Shown piece by piece: positions 24,167-32,413 of a DNA stretch of 64,000 nt. Location: positions 62,001 to 126,000 of the forward strand of contig SSXW01000004.1 of assembly GCA_009469585.1 (NCBI GenBank), written 5' to 3'. A model generated the notes under the pieces. That model saw only the letters and a list, made by a program, of their open reading frames with translations. It had not been told where the DNA came from and made no database searches. Both the position numbers and the translations under genes were made by a program. Position 1 is the stretch's first letter, and every line of letters begins with the position of its first letter. This DNA comes from Dechloromonas sp. Dech2017. Its GTDB lineage: Bacteria; Pseudomonadota; Gammaproteobacteria; Burkholderiales; Rhodocyclaceae.

Positions 24167-24188
24167 GGGCGCGAAAGCGCCCGTTTTT
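24167..24188 (+). terminator. Intrinsic terminator of the peptidase-like gene
   Basis: GGGCGC-GAAA-GCGCCC with a stable tetraloop is followed by GTTTTT. It lies 69 bp after the 24098 stop. Confidence 0.85.
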
Positions 24189-24396
24189 ATTGATTAAAAT
24201 TACCCTCATGATCTGACCTTGGAATTCAATATTGGATCGCCTATGTACCAATTCATGGGACAATCCTTGATAATGTCAAAAACTGGCACCAAGGCCTGCT
24301 TGTAAAATCCAATTGTGGATGCGTGTTTATCGCCATGGTTCGGACACCATATTAAGTCATGAATAAAATTTATTTAAATAATTTCCCCAAAAACCA

Positions 24397-24424
24397 TTGA
24401 CGAAATAACATTATCATGTATAAT
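24397..24424 (+). promoter_or_regulatory. Strong sigma-70 promoter of a structured RNA
   Basis: TTGACG at 24397-24402 and a perfect TATAAT at 24419-24424 are 16 bp apart, in AT-rich DNA. No open frame starts in the next 300 bp. Confidence 0.7.
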
Positions 24425-24430
24425 GCAAAC

Positions 24431-24636
24431 TATGGTGATTAAGCAGTAGTGGCAAATGGTTCTACTGGTTGTTGTTTTCTGCCCCACGGGCAGCTGAGAA
24501 TCAAATGAATCTTCCTCGGAAGTTTTCATAGTGCTTAAAAAGCCATAAGTTACCTGCCCCAGGGCAGCTGAAAGTAGTAAATCTGCCTCCACGCTAGTGG
24601 AGACAGGGGAGGGGCCGGGAAACCGGCCCCTTTTCT
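24431..24636 (+). ncRNA. Candidate structured RNA with two CRISPR-repeat-like hairpins
   Basis: The transcript would run about 205 nt from the promoter to the GGGGCCGG-GAAA-CCGGCCCC-TTTT terminator (24611-24634). Two related units lie at 24474-24501 (GTTTTCTGCCCCACGGGCAG then CTGAGAAT) and 24549-24576 (GTTACCTGCCCCAGGGCAGC then TGAAAGTA), 75 bp apart. Each has a CTGCC/GGCAG stem inside a 28-nt frame resembling type I-F CRISPR repeats. A third hairpin, CTGCCTCCAC/GTGGAGACAG, lies at 24583-24606. No cas gene is in the window. Confidence 0.55.
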
Positions 24637-24785
24637 ATTTCCCGCCAGGCCGCAATCATGCGATTTTGAGGCCTCTCTCTCGACCACATCCCATGAATTT
24701 GGGGTTCTCTTGATTCGAAGCATTTGCTGAAATCGCCCGTTATCTATAGCCTCTGCATTTATCAACCTGTATAGGACTTGGATAT

Positions 24786-25103
24786 ATGGACCTTTCTGCA
24801 CTCTCCGTCGCCGAACTGAACAAGCTGCTATTGGACATTCCCAAGGAAATCTCGAGGAGAGAAAAGGGCGAGAAAGCACGAATTCGCAAGGAGCTGGAAG
24901 CACTTGCCGCAGCGCAGGGGTATTCGCTCGAGGAGCTGCTTAGCGATACCGGCGCAACCGCCAAGCGGGTCGGCAAGCCGGTGGCCGCAAAGTACCGTCA
25001 TCCCGAGGATGGCGCTCTGACTTGGAGCGGCCGTGGTCGTCAGCCGAAGTGGATTGCTGAATTCCTGGCAAAGGGCGGCAAGATCGAGAGCCTGGCGATC
25101 TAA
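24786..25103 (+). CDS. H-NS family nucleoid-associated protein
   Basis: 105 residues. The N-terminal coiled-coil oligomerization helix (ISRREKGEKARIRKELEALA) is followed by the H-NS DNA-binding domain YRHPEDGALTWSGRGRQPKW, with the GRGRQP AT-hook-like loop. Ends FLAKGGKIESLAI, the standard C-terminus. It silences AT-rich transferred DNA; on a mobile element it may restrain cargo genes and ease entry into a new host. It is preceded by the structured RNA and its terminator. Confidence 0.95.
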   Translation: MDLSALSVAELNKLLLDIPKEISRREKGEKARIRKELEALAAAQGYSLEELLSDTGATAKRVGKPVAAKYRHPEDGALTWSGRGRQPKWIAEFLAKGGKIESLAI

Positions 25104-25250
25104 GGGTAGGGCGGCATCAGCTGCTTCTGGTTCAGGTGGCAGATGTCGAACGTGTCCTTGAAATCCCACTGTTGGCAACATGCCAACGACAATCCCGTGG
25201 AGCGTTCGCGCAGGATAAAAACACCGTCCGATTGATGGTCGCAGAAAGTG

Positions 25251-25823
25251 ATGAAGGCGTCGCCCGTGGTAGAGATTTACATCAGCACGGATATTGAAAC
25301 AGATGGCCCCATAGCCGGTAAACATTCGATGCTGAGCATCGGGTCTGCTGCCTATAGTGCGGGCAAACAACAGCTTGGTACGTTTTCTGCGAATCTGGAA
25401 ACGCTGCCCGGGTCAATGCCAGATCCCAGGACGACTGCTTGGTGGGTCACGCAGCCTGAAGCTTGGTCGGCCTGTAGAACGAACCTCGAAGCCCCCCAGG
25501 TCGCAATGCGGCGCTACCTGGACTGGCTCAAGTCGCTTCCTGGAAGACCTGTTTTTGTTGCCTATCCAGCCGCTTTCGATTTTCCGTTCGTTTATTGGTA
25601 TCTCATGGAATTTGCGGGCCAGAATCCGTTCGGTTACTCGGTCATTGATATCAAGACCTACGCGATGGCCGTCCTTCGCAAACCTTATGTCGCCTGCGGG
25701 AAACGGTCGATGCCGGCGGCGTGGTTCGACCAGGTTCCGCATACCCATGTGGCGCTTGACGATGCGATTGAGCAGGGGTTGCTCTTCTGCAACATGCTGA
25801 GGGAGAACCTCGGGATTCCATGA
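25251..25823 (+). CDS. DEDD 3'-5' exonuclease-like protein
   Basis: 190 residues from ATG 25251 (GTG 25248 is adjacent). Exonuclease I (DxE) motif is [10 protein letters not shown] near 10-19, an Exo II Asp region lies in [16 protein letters not shown] near 103-118, and Exo III is [11 protein letters not shown] near 166-176 (HxxxxD). These place it in the DnaQ-like DEDDh exonucleases. It is a compact stand-alone domain, so it may trim single-stranded DNA or RNA. Not in an obvious operon. Confidence 0.85.
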   Translation: MKASPVVEIYISTDIETDGPIAGKHSMLSIGSAAYSAGKQQLGTFSANLETLPGSMPDPRTTAWWVTQPEAWSACRTNLEAPQVAMRRYLDWLKSLPGRPVFVAYPAAFDFPFVYWYLMEFAGQNPFGYSVIDIKTYAMAVLRKPYVACGKRSMPAAWFDQVPHTHVALDDAIEQGLLFCNMLRENLGIP

Positions 25824-25973
25824 TGGCGTATTGGAAAATCCATTCTGAATCGAGTGGGTTGCTGTACGGATGCATCTGCGCGGTAATGCAGACACACCAA
25901 TTACAAGCCCGCAGTGCGTTACCAGCGTCGGGAATGCTCACTAGAAATACTGGGAACGAGTAGGGATTGAAAA

Positions 25974-26276
25974 ATGGACAAGAACGACCCCGTGGTTCAG
26001 GAGTTTATTGGCTACTGGCGCTTGTCAGAGGAAATGGTCACCAAAGCCAGCAAGGAAGAGATCGTGGAGACTGCGCGAATCCTGGCGATGCAGGTAGCCC
26101 ATTTCACAAGGAAATACGGGGAGCAGGAACTACCGGACTTCATGAATTTCCTGTCGGCCAGCACGGTAGATAACGAGAGCGTCTCCCTCTTGCGTGATGG
26201 CTCAGAAGCCTTTGTCGGGGTTTTGGCGACGGTCTCCGGTGGCACGCTGGACGACCCCGACTTGCCCCTTCATTAA
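25974..26276 (+). CDS. Hypothetical small protein
   Basis: 100 residues, helical and acidic: MDKNDPVVQEFIGYWRLSEE, then KASKEEIVETARILAMQVAHFTRKYG. The last third has a SLLRDGSEAFVGVLATVSGG stretch. No known domain is recognised. It ends 18 bp before the cold-shock-domain gene, so the two may be co-transcribed. Confidence 0.65.
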   Translation: MDKNDPVVQEFIGYWRLSEEMVTKASKEEIVETARILAMQVAHFTRKYGEQELPDFMNFLSASTVDNESVSLLRDGSEAFVGVLATVSGGTLDDPDLPLH

Positions 26277-26294
26277 AACGTTCAAGAATTTGTC

Positions 26295-26909
26295 ATGCGA
26301 TACCAAGGCCGAATCACCACATGGAAGGATGACAAGGGCTTTGGATTCATCACGCCCTATGGTGGCGGTGAACAAGCCTTCGTCCATATCAGTTCCTTTG
26401 CCAATCGCCAGCGTCGGCCACAAGGAAACGAACTCGTAACTTACGAACTTGTTGTCGATGGCAAGGGCCGAGCGCAGGCCAATAGCGTTGCATTTGTTGG
26501 TGAGAAACCAGCCCAGTCGGCTCCGCCGGGGCGTAGTAATGTCACGGCTGCATTTGCGTTTTGCTTTGTCGGGTTTGTCGTTGTTGCAGTTATCGTTGGC
26601 CGCCTTCCGATTGCAGTCCTCATTCTCTATGTTGTTACCAGTATCGTGGCCTTCTTTGCCTACGCTTTCGACAAATCCGCCGCGTTGAGAAATGAATGGC
26701 GAACGAAGGAAAGCACTTTGCAACTGTTCTCCCTTCTCGGCGGCTGGCCCGGTGCCTTGGCTGCGCAGCGACTGCTGCGGCACAAGTCGGCAAAGACGTC
26801 TTTTCAGGTTACTTTTTGGCTCAGCGTTGTTCTCAACTGCGGAGCACTCGGCTGGTTGTTTTCGCCGTCCGGGGCTAGAACTCTCAAATTATTGGCGGGC
26901 GCTGCGTGA
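26295..26909 (+). CDS. Cold-shock domain / DUF1294 membrane protein
   Basis: 204 residues. An N-terminal OB-fold cold-shock domain (GRITTWKDDKGFGFITPYGG ... AFVHISSF, residues 5-37, with RNP1-like KGFGFI) is followed by two hydrophobic segments (residues 80-125) and the DUF1294 signature (YAFDKSAA, WRTKESTLQLFSLLGGWPGA, RHKSAKTSFQ). This fusion is a recognised architecture in proteobacteria. Nucleic-acid binding at the inner membrane is inferred; the biological role is not established. Confidence 0.92.
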   Translation: MRYQGRITTWKDDKGFGFITPYGGGEQAFVHISSFANRQRRPQGNELVTYELVVDGKGRAQANSVAFVGEKPAQSAPPGRSNVTAAFAFCFVGFVVVAVIVGRLPIAVLILYVVTSIVAFFAYAFDKSAALRNEWRTKESTLQLFSLLGGWPGALAAQRLLRHKSAKTSFQVTFWLSVVLNCGALGWLFSPSGARTLKLLAGAA

Positions 26910-27196
26910 GAGCAGCTTGCATATTAGATCCTTGTCACCTGTAAGCTGCGGTCGTTGTGATTTATTGCGTTCGGGTATCAGACAGTTTTGCCGGCCACAA
27001 GCGGCCACTGAACTGTTCTCTGAAGCTGCCATTCGCGGGGCAGGTCTACACGGAAACCTGAGGAACGACCTTCGGCAACACCTTGGCTATTACTGTCGCT
27101 GTTGACGGTAACCTGAGCGGGCTATCTGCCGGCACCCACCTCCCCCCGATGATCGCCGAAATTATTGCTTGAATTCGGTTCCGCTCATTTAGTCGG

Positions 27197-27238
27197 TTGG
27201 CGCACTAGGTCACGCGATTGGCACCAAAAGTCAAGAAA
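27197..27238 (+). promoter_or_regulatory. Two tandem 21-bp operator-like repeats, copy 2
   Basis: A unit starting TTGGCGCACTAGGTCACGCG (27197) is followed at 21-bp period by TTGGCACCAAAAGTCAAG (27218). The core GTCACGCGATTGGC is identical to the copy at 18198-18239. It lies 55 bp before the 27293 gene. The rest of the 26910-27292 interval shows no gene. Confidence 0.55.
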
Positions 27239-27292
27239 TACTAAGGCTTGATCACTATAATATTTCCAGCTAATCAAAGGGTGAGCATAGCT

Positions 27293-27955
27293 ATGTCAGA
27301 ACACAATGAACTCAGCTCGAAGGGAAAGATTCTCCAAATGAGATGTCCGGGGTGTGGTGCCGGGCTACAGATTACTGACGATCATCAGGACTTTTCTTGC
27401 AGTTACTGCGGATCAGCATTACATACGATTAGAGGCGGGGGTACCGTTGCGTTGTCGCTGATCGGTGCCGTCGATCAGGTTCGTGCCAATACAGATCGAA
27501 CCGCTTCGGAGCTCGCCTTAGTTAGGTTGTCAGATGAACTTCAAAAAATTAGATCCGAAATTTCAAAAGACACCGAAACCATGAGTAAAATAGCGGCGCG
27601 GCCCGTTCCTATATTTGGCTATTGTTTCCCCTTGGGCAAAGACAGAAAGCCAGACTACAGTAAAAATTTGATAAATGAACTTGGCTCGCTAATTGGGATG
27701 GCTGCTATCGCCATATTCTGTGGTGCTTTGTTCAATTGGATCTGGTTTTTCGCAATATTTGCACTCGCACTATTTGTGATCCTTCCGGCACGCGCCGCTC
27801 GAATAAAAGACGATAAGGACCACAATGCATCAGTTCCCAGAACCATCGATTTTTACCAATCCAAATTAAGCGATTTGCGCCTGAAAGAGAGAGCGATTGA
27901 AGCCCAAGTAACCAGCCATAGGCGGCTACTTAACAGTGTTATTGCGCGTGAATGA
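27293..27955 (+). CDS. Zinc-ribbon membrane protein
   Basis: 220 residues from ATG 27293. An N-terminal zinc ribbon (MRCPGCGAGLQ ... FSCSYCGSAL, CxxC-x14-CxxC, residues 17-42) is followed by a helical linker (LVRLSDELQKIRSEISKDTE). Two adjacent transmembrane helices (IGMAAIAIFCGALFNWIWFF, FAIFALALFVILPA) and a basic coiled-coil C-terminus complete it. Base composition is clearly AT-richer than in the neighbours, suggesting a separate origin. The paired 21-bp motif upstream marks it as specifically regulated. No family name is assigned. Confidence 0.75.
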   Translation: MSEHNELSSKGKILQMRCPGCGAGLQITDDHQDFSCSYCGSALHTIRGGGTVALSLIGAVDQVRANTDRTASELALVRLSDELQKIRSEISKDTETMSKIAARPVPIFGYCFPLGKDRKPDYSKNLINELGSLIGMAAIAIFCGALFNWIWFFAIFALALFVILPARAARIKDDKDHNASVPRTIDFYQSKLSDLRLKERAIEAQVTSHRRLLNSVIARE

Positions 27956-28093
27956 CTAATCGGATCAACATAGCAACCAGGAAGAATACTGCACTAACGC
28001 TACCCTTTTGCCTTGTGGCGTGCGTGCTGTTGATGGCAATAACTGAAACATCCAGAACAACCGATTGATCTATTATTCATACGGACAATTGAA

Positions 28094-28906
28094 ATGAAAC
28101 TATATTTCATTATAGCCGCTGCTCTGGTAAGCATAGGTTGCTACGCACAGGAATCTAAGTATATCGCGCCTTGCGAGGAAAAGGTCATTGCTTACTCCGG
28201 TGGCGTGAAACCTTTCGGATTTGATGAGTATGTTAAGAGGTGCGTAACAATAAGTGAGTACAATGAAAAACAGCGGGTAAAAGAGAAAAAGACAAGTGAA
28301 TGGGCAAAGAATATTCGAGAGGCTCAGCTTCTTAATCAGATGGATACAATCATGAAGGCCAAAGGCCTTACAGATAATGATCTTCCAAGTTGCGGCTTAG
28401 ATATTGGCAATCCAAGTGCTGAAATTACAAATGAACAACTTGAAGAAGTAGTATTTTGTTTGAGTTTAAAGAAGTTGGATACAAAACTTGACGAGGCAAG
28501 CCCCCCGATAATCTGCAAGGCGATTGCTAAAGAATCTGACGTAATTATATCCCTTTCATCAGAATCGAAATTTGGCCGAGCTCTGAACTGCATTTCAGGA
28601 GATTTCGCTGTGGATTTGACACCATGTGCACCATCCGGGGCATATGGGTTAAGCGCGCCCACTGGGTCTGCTGACCTTATAAGAGTGGCAAATGGTTGGC
28701 GTGACTTCGAAGATCATATCGGTGGCGTCGTTGGCAGCTTTGTTTCTGCCGATCAACTTTCATTCACGGGCGGGTTTGCGGGCATAAATGGGTATCGTCA
28801 AGATTGGGAGTTTTCTGTCAGCCGGCTAACCGGCAACGGCCAGCTAAAGCTGGGAAAAGACCGGGCGGTTAAGTATCGCTGTAGCAAAGTCGAACAAAAG
28901 TTTTGA
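28094..28906 (+). CDS. Secreted protein of unknown function
   Basis: 270 residues. The signal peptide MKLYFIIAAALVSIGCYAQE could be cut after CYA; the IGCY stretch is also lipobox-like but the residue before Cys is Gly and Cys lies at 16. The mature part has about nine cysteines (for example SCGLDIG, FCLSLKK, ICKAIAK, NCISG, PCAPSG), suggesting disulphides and a periplasmic or outside location. AT-rich like the preceding gene. Not recognised as a family. Confidence 0.7.
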   Translation: MKLYFIIAAALVSIGCYAQESKYIAPCEEKVIAYSGGVKPFGFDEYVKRCVTISEYNEKQRVKEKKTSEWAKNIREAQLLNQMDTIMKAKGLTDNDLPSCGLDIGNPSAEITNEQLEEVVFCLSLKKLDTKLDEASPPIICKAIAKESDVIISLSSESKFGRALNCISGDFAVDLTPCAPSGAYGLSAPTGSADLIRVANGWRDFEDHIGGVVGSFVSADQLSFTGGFAGINGYRQDWEFSVSRLTGNGQLKLGKDRAVKYRCSKVEQKF

Positions 28907-29204
28907 TCATATGGCATTGGGCTGAGTCACATATTCGGCCTTTTGTGGCGCGCCACATCGGGCCGATGACTTATCTTTGATCAATCCTAACTAACGGCGG
29001 CTCTACTCAGCCTCCTGCCGTAGAACTCCTAAAACTGCGACCGGCAACTGAGGGTCGGGAGTGTGAGTTCGCGGAACCAGGAAGCCGCCGTTCAGTTGCT
29101 ATTCAGCCGAAGGCGGCTTGCCGGGAGCGTTTGCGAGTCGAATGTTTGGTCAGGCAGCGATCTAGCTGAGCGTCGGGTAGGTTCGGCACAAACCCAAATA
29201 AATA

Positions 29205-29299
29205 TTGCATTGAACTATGCGCACGGTATAGTTGTGTCGTCTCCTCCAAATCCTCCTCCAAGGAATGGATTAAGCCCGCCACTGCGCGGGCTTTTTTTT
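29205..29299 (+). ncRNA. Candidate small RNA with CCTCC-rich segment
   Basis: TTGCAT (29205-29210) and TATAGT (29227-29232) with 16-bp spacing would start a transcript near 29239. It contains TCTCCTCCAAATCCTCCTCC, an anti-Shine-Dalgarno-like stretch, and ends at an AAGCCCGC/GCGGGCTT hairpin with eight T (29272-29299). Length is about 60 nt. No gene starts downstream on this strand. The rest of 28907-29368 shows no gene. Confidence 0.45.
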
Positions 29300-29368
29300 G
29301 GCGCGAGACCGTCGGTCAAGCCCCCCGGGTCACCCACGGAAATTCAGCGTCGATGGGTCGATCCCTTG

Positions 29369-29647
29369 CTAGATCGCCATGCGCCGCACAATGTTGTCGT
29401 GCGTGTAGGGATTTTCCGGTCCTCTTTTGCCTTCCTGCCTCGCGGCCATCCCCTCGGCATATCCCCGGTGGTATGAGTCGATCTCTTCTTCAAGGGTCGG
29501 AATACCGGGTCCGGTTTTACCCCGGGGCACTTTGAGGTAGCCCGGAAGTTCTGCGGACTCCAGCCTGTTACCGCTATACCAGCCGTTCTTCTTGTGAAGG
29601 CGGATGATCCGTTCGTGATCTGTTTCTTCAAGTTCGATTTGTGGCAT
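29369..29647 (-). CDS. Small hypothetical protein downstream of relaxase
   Basis: 92 residues, MPQIELEETDHERIIRLHKK then GYAEGMAARQEGKRGPENPY. AAGGAG lies 7 bp before the ATG at 29647, which supports reality. It follows the relaxase gene by 19 bp on the same strand and so is part of the mobilization operon. The GYxEGxAARxEGK... NPY pattern recalls the small protein at 6357-6578 (AYALGQKNK ... NPYWPGD), hinting at a shared small family. No function known. Confidence 0.7.
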   Translation of the reverse strand: MPQIELEETDHERIIRLHKKNGWYSGNRLESAELPGYLKVPRGKTGPGIPTLEEEIDSYHRGYAEGMAARQEGKRGPENPYTHDNIVRRMAI

Positions 29648-29666
29648 GTGATGCTCCTTTGGGGGG

Positions 29667-30566
29667 TTAGAAAGATGGTTCGGATCCGCGGGCGAATCCG
29701 GGATTTGTTTGAACGCGTGCGGGCCGCGGGCGGCGCACGCGTGACGGACGCTGCGTCGGCATGCAAACGGGAGAAATGGCGGGGGCTACGGTCTCTTGAG
29801 GTTTGGCGAGTTCCGCAGACTTTTTCTGTTTCCGCTTCTGTTCCTGGAGTTCTCGCTCGATCAGGATGAGTTTGTTTTCCATGCTCACCTCAGCCACCTT
29901 CTCGCCGTTCCATGGTGTCTGTCTTCCAACATGTTTTGTTGGAGTCAGATCGAGACCTTGCCGCTTGAAGCTACGGTGATCGATCCTGATGACCAGACCA
30001 GCCTTCTCGAGGTATCGATTAACGATTTCCGCCCAGGAGGCCCGCCAAGCTTCAACGAAGCTGAGGTTGTTCCAGCTACGGTTCTTCTTGCCAAATCCAT
30101 TGACATCGATGTCACGCAACGTCAGCAGAATGTGGGAATGGGGGTTGCCTCTCTTCGCGTGGTAGCAGACGTCCGCGACCATACCGGCGGCAACGAAAGT
30201 TTCACTGACCCACTCGCGCAGTAGATTGCAGTGGTCGGTCGGACTCAATGCGAGGGGGAGGGCGACCTCTAACTCGCGGGCAAGTTGTGCGTCGCAACGG
30301 TGCTCGATCCGGTCAACCGCGCTCCACAACGCTTGGCGATCCGTTGCCCACGATGGTGCGTTCTCCGGAGCCAGTATCTCTGACCACAACACTTCCTTTT
30401 TTCGGCTGTAGTTGTGAATTCGACCCGTCGTTTCTGCCTTCAGGCGGGCACCTGCTCGATAGGCAGCCAGTTTCACGGCATTGGAGCCATCGCTTCGGCC
30501 ATGGACTTTGCAGCTGAAGTGATAAATCGCACCTGGTTTTGCCCCGGTTTGTTTTTCAATATTCAA
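29667..30566 (-). CDS. MobA/MobL-type relaxase (MOBQ)
   Basis: 299 residues. Relaxase motifs: AIYHFSCKVHGRSDGSNAV (residues 13-31, N-terminal strand), AYRAG with the candidate nicking Tyr near 34, and GNPHSHILLTLRDID near 145, the HxH three-histidine metal motif. It would cut oriT and lead DNA transfer with a helper's secretion system. TTG 30566 was chosen for GGAG seven bases upstream; a longer frame to 30716 would run through the oriT-like repeats. The C-terminus is short, lacking the primase domain of RSF1010 MobA. Confidence 0.85.
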   Translation of the reverse strand: MNIEKQTGAKPGAIYHFSCKVHGRSDGSNAVKLAAYRAGARLKAETTGRIHNYSRKKEVLWSEILAPENAPSWATDRQALWSAVDRIEHRCDAQLARELEVALPLALSPTDHCNLLREWVSETFVAAGMVADVCYHAKRGNPHSHILLTLRDIDVNGFGKKNRSWNNLSFVEAWRASWAEIVNRYLEKAGLVIRIDHRSFKRQGLDLTPTKHVGRQTPWNGEKVAEVSMENKLILIERELQEQKRKQKKSAELAKPQETVAPAISPVCMPTQRPSRVRRPRPARVQTNPGFARGSEPSF

Positions 30567-30598
30567 TTTTGTCTCCTCGGTTTTCTTGTTTTTGGGGT

Positions 30599-30660
30599 CC
30601 AGGGGGTATCCCCCTGGCGCACCATTTACGAAGTAAATGTATATGTGCGCATTAGAACCA
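30599..30660. other. Putative origin of transfer (oriT)
   Basis: Two inverted repeats adjoin: CCAGGGG-GTATC-CCCCTGG (30599-30617) and CATTTAC-GAA-GTAAATG (30623-30639). Read on the minus strand, the second repeat is followed directly by GTGCGCCAGGGGG, like the nick region of RSF1010/MOBQ oriTs (inverted repeat, then TAAGTGCGCC). It lies between divergent relaxase and accessory genes, the usual place. Confidence 0.6.
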
Positions 30661-30796
30661 CAAAAAATATTTCCCCCTCTCCAGATAATCATCCCGTACC
30701 CGGAAAATGTAATCAAACAAAAACCCTGTGTTTTAATTTGAAAATAATATTTTGATATGCCAGCCTATTTACTCTGATTAAATACAGGAGGAGTAA

Positions 30797-31258
30797 ATGG
30801 ACAATATTCATCAAAGCAGGGGGATGGAAAATCCAATCCCGGCCGTGTCGAAAATCGACCGGCTTCAGCAGCGGGCCCATCGTCTTCAGCAGGAGGCGCA
30901 GCAGGCCCGTGAGCGTGTGAGGGAAGAAGCGGCACTCCAGGAGAAGCTGGCTCGACTCAAGGAGCGGCAGCGCATCGAGAGGGAAGTGCGTCTCCTCGGC
31001 GCCATCGCCCGGGTGGCGGGCTTAGCAGAGATCGGAAGTCAGCGGGGGAAGTCGCCAGACGTCACGCATGGCATCGATGTTGATCTGCTGATCGGCGCTC
31101 TGTCGCTGCTTCGGGAGCAGTTTTTAGAGACGGTTGATGTTACTCAACAAGCCAATCTTCGGGTGCGTGGTGAAGCAATGCGCAAGGAATACTTTGCAGA
31201 CAAAGGCAACCCGGGATTCAGCGTGAGTCTTGTCAGTATGCCGACTCGTGTCGAATAA
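30797..31258 (+). CDS. TraD/MobC-like mobilization accessory protein
   Basis: 153 residues. A long charged coiled coil (RLQQRAHRLQQEAQQARERV ... RLKERQRIEREVRLLGAIA, residues 22-75) ends in LLGAIARVAGLAEIG, and IDVDLLIGALSLLREQFLE follows. This layout is that of the small TraD-like proteins paired with MOBQ relaxases. It probably helps melt or bind oriT. AGGAGG lies 7 bp before the ATG. It is divergent from the relaxase across the oriT-like site. Confidence 0.75.
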   Translation: MDNIHQSRGMENPIPAVSKIDRLQQRAHRLQQEAQQARERVREEAALQEKLARLKERQRIEREVRLLGAIARVAGLAEIGSQRGKSPDVTHGIDVDLLIGALSLLREQFLETVDVTQQANLRVRGEAMRKEYFADKGNPGFSVSLVSMPTRVE

Positions 31259-31280
31259 TTTTTTTTAAAGGAAGTGGATT

Positions 31281-31826
31281 ATGGATGATGATAGATTGAA
31301 CGCGACAGGCATTGGTAATGATCAGGGTGACACAAAAAGCGATCGTTCAAAAATTGCTAATCATAAAATGAATATCGCACTCAAATTTAATGAAAATTTT
31401 ATGGGGCTCTTGGCAGATGTCACAAAGGCGAGATATTCCTTCAGGCAGCTGAGTAATCTTCTCGCTGAACCGGAATTGGATCTCAAGCAATTGTGGGAAA
31501 CCAACCCGAAATTTGTCAGAATGGCGATGCGGTTCATTCAAACGAAATTTCCGTACTATCCGAATATCTCGATCGGCGCCAGGGAGGTGGTCCTCGACTG
31601 GTCGGAGCAAACACAGCGCGTGAATACGCGGCGGATGCTTCAGCTTGCCGTACTCTGGAACGCGGTCTCGTGGTACTCGAAATTGCGGGAGACCGTGCCT
31701 ACTGACCGGTTGGAGTTGCAGCGTATTGAAGAGCAATTTCTGAGCGCCTGCTGGTGGACGGCACTCTGGCAAGACTTAGTGCAGGCGCATGGGGATCAAC
31801 TGCCGACATTTTTTCTGATTGATTAG
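31281..31826 (+). CDS. Hypothetical protein in mobilization locus
   Basis: 181 residues, not recognised. AAAGGAAG lies 7 bp before ATG 31281, which is 22 bp after the TraD-like stop, so they share a transcript. The middle is helical with RQLSNLLAEPELDLKQLWET, and there are many tryptophans (VLWNAVSWYSKL, CWWTALWQDLV). A DNA-transfer or entry-exclusion role is possible only by association. Confidence 0.65.
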   Translation: MDDDRLNATGIGNDQGDTKSDRSKIANHKMNIALKFNENFMGLLADVTKARYSFRQLSNLLAEPELDLKQLWETNPKFVRMAMRFIQTKFPYYPNISIGAREVVLDWSEQTQRVNTRRMLQLAVLWNAVSWYSKLRETVPTDRLELQRIEEQFLSACWWTALWQDLVQAHGDQLPTFFLID

Positions 31827-31879
31827 TCGGTACAGTGGAAGTCTTCGATGGGGCTGGGGGTCCAATCAGATGGTTGATC

Positions 31880-32413
31880 CTAGATAACTAGGCGTGGCCG
31901 CCCGTCGTATGTCTTGTCGAACAGGTGCTCGAGGCCGGGATGAACCCCGCGCAGACGATCTACGACCGACTTTGCCCAGTCGAAGTATTCCTGCTTCCTC
32001 TGGATCGACCAGTCGGCCGGCGGCGATGCCGTGATGTCGCGCAGGTTGCAGATCTTGTCCGCCAGCTTCACCAGCTTTGCGCGCCGGCTGATGTGCGCAG
32101 CATGCTCGATCTGGAGGCGCTTGCGATCCGCCTTCGGCAAAGTCTTGTCATCGGTCACCTCAAGGACGATGTCCGCGACGTCCTTGCCGAAGTGCTTCAC
32201 CAGTTCCTGTTCGGTCGTGTCCGTGTCTTCGATCGTGTCGTGCAGGATGGCGGCGATCAGGACGCGCTGATCCTCGACCCCGGCTTCATTGAGTAACAGA
32301 TTGGCCAGGGCGATCGGATGATTGATGTAAGGGGAGGCGTCGGCGTCCTTGCGGCGCTGGTTGCGGTGCTTGTCGGCCGCGAAGGCAAGGGCTGTCATCA
32401 ATTGTTTCGTCAT
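31880..32413 (-). CDS. HD-domain ppGpp hydrolase-like protein (MESH1-type)
   Basis: 177 residues. ALAFAADKHRNQRRKDADAS, YINHPIALANLL, and ILHDTIEDTDTTEQEL are the SpoT/MESH1 HD hydrolase motifs: HDTIEDT carries the HD metal pair and DT the catalytic pair. LADKICNLRDI carries the last Asp/Asn. It lacks the synthetase and TGS domains, so it is a small alarmone hydrolase type. ATG 32413 gives the family-typical start MTKQLMTALAFAADKH. Convergent to the mobilization genes and back-to-back with the defence operon. Chemistry is a family inference. Confidence 0.88.
   Translation of the reverse strand: MTKQLMTALAFAADKHRNQRRKDADASPYINHPIALANLLLNEAGVEDQRVLIAAILHDTIEDTDTTEQELVKHFGKDVADIVLEVTDDKTLPKADRKRLQIEHAAHISRRAKLVKLADKICNLRDITASPPADWSIQRKQEYFDWAKSVVDRLRGVHPGLEHLFDKTYDGRPRLVI

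Noticed and set aside
24474..24576. A true CRISPR array
   Set aside because: Only two degenerate units, 75-bp period instead of 60, and no cas genes; reported as a CRISPR-like RNA element instead.
29063..29476. A 137-codon + strand frame
   Set aside because: It runs through the candidate small RNA terminator and over the well-supported minus-strand gene at 29369-29647.
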